Both the position numbers and the translations under genes were made by a program. 64,000 nucleotides of DNA. Origin: an uncultured Lachnospiraceae bacterium. Lineage in GTDB: Bacteria; Bacillota; Clostridia; Lachnospirales; Lachnospiraceae. Location of the stretch: contig CAJUES010000011.1 of NCBI GenBank assembly GCA_910585765.1, forward strand, positions 1 through 64,000, in the 5' to 3' direction. The notes under the pieces were generated by a model. That model was not told the DNA's origin and did not search any database. It saw only the letters and a list, made by a program, of their open reading frames with translations. This document shows, piece after piece, positions 59,770-64,000 of the stretch; the stretch's first letter is position 1, and every line of letters begins with the position of its first letter.

Positions 59770-60546
59770 ATGATACAGTATTATGATATCGGATTAAATC
59801 TGTTCTGCAGGCAGTTTCCTGATCCGGAGAAGATCGTTCGGGATGCCATGGATCAAGGGGTGTGCTGCATTCTGACAGGAACAGATCCCAAGGAGAACGA
59901 GAAGATCGACAAGTTCGTGAGGACGCATGACGCATACGGTACAGCGGGGATCCACCCGCACAATGCGGACAGGGCGATGCAGGAAGATTTTGCAAGGATT
60001 GAAAGAATCGTTTCCGAGAACGAAAAAATTGTTGCGGTCGGTGAGTGTGGTCTGGATTATGACAGGATGTTCTCGACAAAGGAGAACCAGATCAGATGTC
60101 TCGAGAAACATATCGTTCTCGCTGAAAAGCTGGGCAAGCCTTTGTTTTTGCATGAGCGCAGTGCCGCGGAGGATTTTGTCAAAAGGTTCAAGAAACACCA
60201 GGATATCTGCCAAAAATCTGTAGTTCACTGCTTTACCGGGGACAGAAGAGCGCTGGACCAGTATCTCTCCATGGGATTTTTCATCGGCATCACAGGCTGG
60301 ATCTGTGACGACCGGCGCGCGAAGGAGCTGCGCGAGGCGGTGCATATGATCCCGCTGGACCGCATACTGATCGAGACGGATGCACCGTATCTGACGCCGC
60401 GGAATGTGCCGGGACTCGACAGGACAAACACGCCGCAGAATATCGTGTATGTCGCGCGCGAGCTCGCAAATTACATGAAAGTTTCCGAGGAGACTTTGGC
60501 AGAACATGCAAGGAACAATACGGAGCGCATCTTCCATATCGGATGA
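59770..60546 (+). CDS. tatD: TatD-family metal-dependent hydrolase
   Basis: A 258-residue TIM-barrel DNase. The N-terminal YDIGLNL replaces the HxH of most TatD-like proteins but matches the true E. coli TatD group. Metal ligands follow in GIHPHNAD, VGECGLDYDR, FLHERSA, VVHCFTGDRR and ETDAPYL. It acts on DNA 3' ends or D-Tyr-type substrates. The start at 59770 follows GAGGTGCGCGGA; ATG 59743 is also possible. It is G+C richer again, marking the right edge of the A+T-rich cassette. Confidence 0.93.
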   Translation: MIQYYDIGLNLFCRQFPDPEKIVRDAMDQGVCCILTGTDPKENEKIDKFVRTHDAYGTAGIHPHNADRAMQEDFARIERIVSENEKIVAVGECGLDYDRMFSTKENQIRCLEKHIVLAEKLGKPLFLHERSAAEDFVKRFKKHQDICQKSVVHCFTGDRRALDQYLSMGFFIGITGWICDDRRAKELREAVHMIPLDRILIETDAPYLTPRNVPGLDRTNTPQNIVYVARELANYMKVSEETLAEHARNNTERIFHIG

Positions 60547-60596
60547 GATAGGATCCGTGTATGTTTGTGGATGATTTTATGTACGAGATAAAGACT

Positions 60597-61655
60597 TTAC
60601 GACGAGGAGATGACTTCGTAATCCTTCGTGACAAACAGTGCATCGACATTTTCAAGGCTGCGGACATATTCCAGACCTTTTTCCAGGCCGAGGAGATAGC
60701 AGTAGGTGCTGAGCGCATCTCCCTCCATGGAGGACTCGGAGAGGATCGTGACGCCGAGAAGGTCATTTTGGACAGGATAACCTGTTGTCGCATCAAAGAT
60801 GTGATGATAGATCGTCCTGTCTTTTTCAGTTTCGTCATTCATAAAATAGCGCTCATAACAGCCGGAAGAGACGACAGAAGTGTCACGTTCCTGGATCGTG
60901 GTGATGATCTCGTTTGCGGCGCCAAAGGGTTTCTGTATACCGACGTTGAAGGGTGAGCCGTCAGGTTTGCTGCCCATGAGCAGCACATTGCCGCCCAGAC
61001 TGATGATGCCGTCCTCTATGCCTTCCGACAACAGATATGCCCTCAGGCAGTCCGCGATGTAGCCCTTGGCGATAAAACCGAGGTCGATGGCGCTCTGCGT
61101 GTCCGTTAGAGTGACAAAATAGCTGTCGTCCTCGGAGAGCACATCCTGATATCCGATCGCAGTCCCGTCTGCGTCTGTGATGATGACATTCCTGTAATCG
61201 ACATGTTCTAAAAGCGCTGAGAGCGTCTGCTCGGAGGGGATATAATAGTCGTGGTCCGCAAGCGCGTCTGCCTGTTTCATCTGCCCGGCGATGTCCCATT
61301 CCTCCGCGACCGGGCGGAGCGTGAGATCGAGCACGCCCTGGCTCAGATCGCAGTAATACAGCGCGGACTGGATCAGCGATGCCGTCTCGTAGGAGACTGC
61401 CGTTCCCTCTTTGCCGGCATGGTTGACAGCCCACACCTCGGAGCCCTCGAGCGTGGCGCTGAAAAGGGATTCGTACCGCTCGCAGAGGGCGAGGCATTCG
61501 TCGAGCACGTCTGCTTTTCCGGCGTCGTAGATCGTGACGGTCACGACTGTATCGAAAGCAAAGCCTGTCCGGGAGACAGGGGTCTGGGAACTTTTTCCGG
61601 AACAGCCGGATAATGCAGTGGTCAGCAGAAGGATCAGGCAGTATCGTTTTTTCAT
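60597..61655 (-). CDS. apbE: FAD:protein FMN transferase (ApbE), lipoprotein
   Basis: A 352-residue exported lipoprotein. The lipobox is LSGC (Cys18). The mature ApbE domain starts GFAFDTVVTVTIYD; GFIAKGYIADC and SLGGNVLLMG are its FAD-binding segments, and DATTGYPVQ lies near residue 288. ApbE transfers FMN from FAD to Thr/Ser in (S/T)GAT motifs, as found in RnfD and RnfG of this window. It is a likely maturation factor for Rnf, though encoded 6 kb away on the other strand. Confidence 0.94.
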   Translation of the reverse strand: MKKRYCLILLLTTALSGCSGKSSQTPVSRTGFAFDTVVTVTIYDAGKADVLDECLALCERYESLFSATLEGSEVWAVNHAGKEGTAVSYETASLIQSALYYCDLSQGVLDLTLRPVAEEWDIAGQMKQADALADHDYYIPSEQTLSALLEHVDYRNVIITDADGTAIGYQDVLSEDDSYFVTLTDTQSAIDLGFIAKGYIADCLRAYLLSEGIEDGIISLGGNVLLMGSKPDGSPFNVGIQKPFGAANEIITTIQERDTSVVSSGCYERYFMNDETEKDRTIYHHIFDATTGYPVQNDLLGVTILSESSMEGDALSTYCYLLGLEKGLEYVRSLENVDALFVTKDYEVISSS

Positions 61656-61821
61656 AAAAATGTGTACCTCGGTGTTTTATTTGAAAGATTCAAGTACTAT
61701 CATTACTGTTTTCATTTTACTATTTTACTACGCTTACACAGATTTTACTACAAAACCATCCGCATTTCTACATTGAAATTTATTAGTATATTATAAAATT
61801 TGTGAAAGAATCAGAAAATAA

Positions 61822-61850
61822 TTGAAATTGTTTTAGAAATGCTATATAAT
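61822..61850 (+). promoter_or_regulatory. Promoter for the GH25-like gene
   Basis: TTGAAA (61822-61827), a 17-base spacer and TATAAT (61845-61850), a near-consensus pair. The leader is about 90 bases long. Confidence 0.75.
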
Positions 61851-61864
61851 ATAGCTTGTAAATT

Positions 61865-61898
61865 TGTTATGTAAAGCTGTGCAGGGCACATCATAACA
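61865..61898 (+). other. Leader hairpin of the GH25-like gene
   Basis: TGTTATG (61865-61871) pairs with CATAACA (61892-61898), and inside it GTGC (61879-61882) pairs with GCAC (61886-61889) around AGG. It lies at the very 5' end of the predicted transcript, so it may stabilise it. Confidence 0.5.
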
Positions 61899-61949
61899 TT
61901 CCTGAATCTGCCATTATAGAATTTGGGACAGAAACGGAGGATTTATCAT

Positions 61950-63266
61950 ATGAAACAGCACGATGATTATTATGAGGAGGAGCATGGTTCCGGCTCCAAG
62001 ATAACCTATGTGTATATGGCGCTGATCATGTCGACGGTCATTCTGGGGGTGACGGCGCTGGTATTCTGGGCAAACCAGTCGAAGTCCAAGTCGGATGGCA
62101 GCGGCTATGCCGCGGCGGTAGCCCAGAAAGAGGCAAAGGAGGCAGAGGCGACCCAGAGGCAGGAGGCGAACGCGTCGAATCGTGTGATCGAGGAGAGCAA
62201 GTTGACGGCGAACGATCTGGACATCTGGACACTTCCTGACACCGGACGCGAAAAGAACAATTCCACCTCGGGCAAAAATAATGGAACGGTGACGAACCAG
62301 ACCACAGGCGAGACGGTGATAGACGGCTCGTCGAACAGTTCGGACAAATCCACGACAGCCGATGAACTGACAAACGGAAAGACCTCTGTTTATGACATGA
62401 CGACCAAGGAAGATGTCAACGGGGATAAGAAGAGCGAGAGCGACAAAGACAAGACGGACAAGGAAAAGGATGCGGACGAGGATGATGAGGAGGAAGACGA
62501 GGACGAGGATAAAGAGACGCGCATCCAGGTGAGGCATGCGGACGGCACCAAGGAGTGGGTGGATATCAATGAGGATATTCCTCGAAATAAGTATGATTTT
62601 TCAAAGCTTACTTACCAGAAACCGTTCATGAACTATTATGAGGACGGCAAGCCTGTATCGAAATGCGGCGTTGACATCTCGGCGAACCAGGGGGATGTCG
62701 ATTTTGGCAAGTTAAAGAGCGCGGGCTGTGACTTTGTGATGCTCAAGGCTGGCGCCAGAGGGTACAGCAGCGGCAATATCGTCTCTGACGCGAATTTCCA
62801 GGACAATCTCAAGGCGGCAAAAAAGGCGGGACTTGACATTGGTGTCTACTTCTGTTCACAGGCAGTCAGCAAGTCTGAGGCGCGGGAGGAAGCGGACGAA
62901 CTGCTCGACGCGATATCGGGCTACAGCGTGAAATATCCGGTGGCGTTTGTCATGGAGAACGTGGATGAGGATATGGCGCGGATCGAAGCGCTCGACATGG
63001 CAGACCGGACACAGGTGGCAAAAGCCTTTATGGACAGGGTGGAGGATGCGGGCTATCATCCTATGATCTACGGTGACAAAGAGTGGCTTCTGACCATGGT
63101 GGACATGGAGGAGCTGCAGGATTATGATGTGTGGTTTGCGCAGGACAGCGATGAGCCGGAATATCCGTACGCGTTTGGCATGTGGCAGTATGATTCCGAC
63201 GCGAGCATCAAAGGGATCACAGGGGATGCCGCGTTGATCATGAGCTTCAAGGATTATGCAAAATAA
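61950..63266 (+). CDS. Membrane-anchored GH25 (lysozyme-like) protein with altered catalytic site
   Basis: A 438-residue protein. A short cytoplasmic start (MKQHDDYYEEEHGSG), one helix (about 18-40), a Ser/Thr/Asn-rich linker and a very acidic Lys/Asp/Glu stretch (about 155-200) lead to a GH25 domain (about 235-438). The first motif CGVDISANQGDVDF is intact. The usual D-x-E pair at the end of the fourth strand reads PVAFVMENVDE: the first Asp is Val while Glu is kept. It may bind peptidoglycan without cutting it. The start at 61950 follows CGGAGG. Confidence 0.85.
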   Translation: MKQHDDYYEEEHGSGSKITYVYMALIMSTVILGVTALVFWANQSKSKSDGSGYAAAVAQKEAKEAEATQRQEANASNRVIEESKLTANDLDIWTLPDTGREKNNSTSGKNNGTVTNQTTGETVIDGSSNSSDKSTTADELTNGKTSVYDMTTKEDVNGDKKSESDKDKTDKEKDADEDDEEEDEDEDKETRIQVRHADGTKEWVDINEDIPRNKYDFSKLTYQKPFMNYYEDGKPVSKCGVDISANQGDVDFGKLKSAGCDFVMLKAGARGYSSGNIVSDANFQDNLKAAKKAGLDIGVYFCSQAVSKSEAREEADELLDAISGYSVKYPVAFVMENVDEDMARIEALDMADRTQVAKAFMDRVEDAGYHPMIYGDKEWLLTMVDMEELQDYDVWFAQDSDEPEYPYAFGMWQYDSDASIKGITGDAALIMSFKDYAK

Positions 63267-63290
63267 AAGAGCACAGGGCGTGCTCTTTTT
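63266..63290. terminator. Bidirectional terminator between the GH25-like and AP2-like genes
   Basis: AAAGAGCAC (63266-63274) pairs with GTGCTCTTT (63280-63288). T runs follow on both strands. Confidence 0.9.
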
Positions 63291-64000
63291 CTATTCGATC
63301 ATGCCGTAATTCATGATCTTGTCCGATATTTTGAGGTGGGAGTAGATGTCCGCGTACAGCGACGGGGATAGCCCGTCGATATAATTGGGTGTGTAGTTTT
63401 TCTGCACACCTCTTTTTTTCAGGACGTCGATTGCCTTGTTGTAGGCGATGGCGGCGTCGATCTCGCTGTGATAATGCCCGATCACGTAGTAACCGGGAAC
63501 GTTGATGCGTGCCCGGTATCTCTTTTTTCCTTTGTAAAAGACCTCGGAGACGCCCTGGTAGCGGTTTATGATCGCAAGGTTTTCATGCCGGAAATCAGTG
63601 TCGTCGTCATTGAGAAAGAGATAATCTTTTCCGGCGACGGCAAAACTCCGGATGCCATAGCGGTTCAGGATATTTACCTGCATACCGTAATCGGCGACAA
63701 ACAAATGCCCGCTGCGCTTCATGATCTTGCGCTTGGCGTAATAAAACAGGTCGTCAATGTCGAATTTGAGAACATCTACAGGTGACAGATAGTAGTAGAA
63801 GAACTTGGGGCGCGCATAGATCGGTGTGCCAAAATAGATGCCGTTGTCGAGGAAATTGATGAGGATCACCCATTTCTCGAAGGGAAGCGGTGAGGTGTCC
63901 CGGTACTGGCTGATCGTCAGCCTGTCCCTGTTCAGGAGCCTGTCAGCCTCGGTGTATGCGGCGTTCGCGGCAGCCATGGTGTCAAAGCTGCCCAGACTGA
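63291..64000 (-). CDS. AP2/ERF-like repeat protein (partial, 5' end outside the window)
   Basis: The frame is open from the window edge, so the gene begins beyond 64000; the internal ATG at 63977 is not a supported start. At least two AP2-like units are visible. One is cut by the edge (SLGSFDTMAAANAAYTEAD). The other is near the C-terminus (RYRARINVPGYYVIGHYHSEIDAAIAYNKAIDVL), with the G-x-(F/Y)-x-(T/S)-x-x-x-A-A-x-A-Y signature. A Tyr/Phe-rich middle part lies between. Bacterial AP2 domains bind DNA and often occur in homing endonucleases or phage-derived proteins; no HNH motif is visible in this part. Confidence 0.65.
   Translation of the reverse strand, partial: SLGSFDTMAAANAAYTEADRLLNRDRLTISQYRDTSPLPFEKWVILINFLDNGIYFGTPIYARPKFFYYYLSPVDVLKFDIDDLFYYAKRKIMKRSGHLFVADYGMQVNILNRYGIRSFAVAGKDYLFLNDDDTDFRHENLAIINRYQGVSEVFYKGKKRYRARINVPGYYVIGHYHSEIDAAIAYNKAIDVLKKRGVQKNYTPNYIDGLSPSLYADIYSHLKISDKIMNYGMIE

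Noticed and set aside
1..64000. CRISPR arrays, rRNA, tRNA, insertion sequences and prophage genes
   Set aside because: No regularly spaced repeats, no cloverleaf with T-loop sequence, no transposase or phage structural gene was recognised by reading; a tRNA scan would be needed to be certain.

Overview
The window looks like a chromosomal segment of an anaerobic Firmicute of the class Clostridia, most likely Lachnospiraceae. The evidence is gene content, not a database match: an Rnf complex in the order C-D-G-E-A-B, a biotin-dependent Na+-type decarboxylase/transcarboxylase operon, a Re-citrate-synthase-like enzyme beside an isocitrate dehydrogenase, Rex, separate ispH and S1-domain genes behind cmk, a YesM/YesN-type sugar transport locus, strong AGGAGG-type ribosome sites and TTGACA/TATAAT promoters. 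Most genes are moderately G+C rich. The sugar transporter genes, the lipoprotein at 54714-56108 and above all the cassette at 56913-59699 are visibly A+T richer.

Layout. 1-4723: tail of an FtsX-type permease, an intracellular-type subtilase, then an operon of Re-citrate-synthase-like enzyme, a GntR/FCD repressor and NADP-isocitrate dehydrogenase, behind a promoter whose -10 overlaps a perfect GntR-type palindrome. 4760-9282: a minus-strand 5'-3' exonuclease and ABC-F ATPase, then divergent Rex and a coiled-coil protein. 9354-16040: housekeeping genes (NAD(P)HX repair, alanine racemase, MazF-like toxin without visible antitoxin, CNNM/CBS membrane protein, YebC, OGG-type glycosylase, rpsU). 16139-20600: a membrane protein, a D,D-carboxypeptidase, a phosphoesterase, scpA and scpB.

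20620-32588: a signalling and transport locus. A TetR-type regulator carrying a C-terminal HPt domain is followed by a stand-alone receiver and a YesM-type histidine kinase, then two permeases, a solute-binding lipoprotein, YesL, a convergent YesN-type AraC response regulator and a second solute-binding lipoprotein. 32647-33870: a second D,D-carboxypeptidase. 34065-39436: a five-gene operon with carboxyltransferase (12S/MmdA-like), OadG-like, biotin carrier, OadB-like Na+ pump and 5S/OadA-like subunits. 39534-45180: TetR and RpiR regulators, a YhiN-type flavoprotein, cmk, ispH and an S1 protein. 45319-49355: CheR-type methyltransferase, YprB-like RNase H-fold protein, secreted LysM protein, XRE regulator with paired operators. 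49496-54629: rnfCDGEAB. 54714-56723: lipoprotein and nitroreductase. 56913-59699: a compact, overlapping DUF262 / AAA-DUF3696 / unknown cassette that looks like a defence module. 59770-64000: TatD, ApbE, a GH25-like membrane-anchored protein with a damaged catalytic pair, and a partial AP2-like protein.

Functionally, the decarboxylase operon and Rnf would both link redox or carboxyl chemistry to an ion gradient. ApbE is the enzyme class that would flavinylate RnfD and RnfG, and Rex is the likely redox sensor. The two best candidates for undescribed biology are the TetR-HPt/receiver/kinase set and the DUF262/AAA/third-gene cassette. No rRNA, tRNA, CRISPR array or insertion sequence was recognised.
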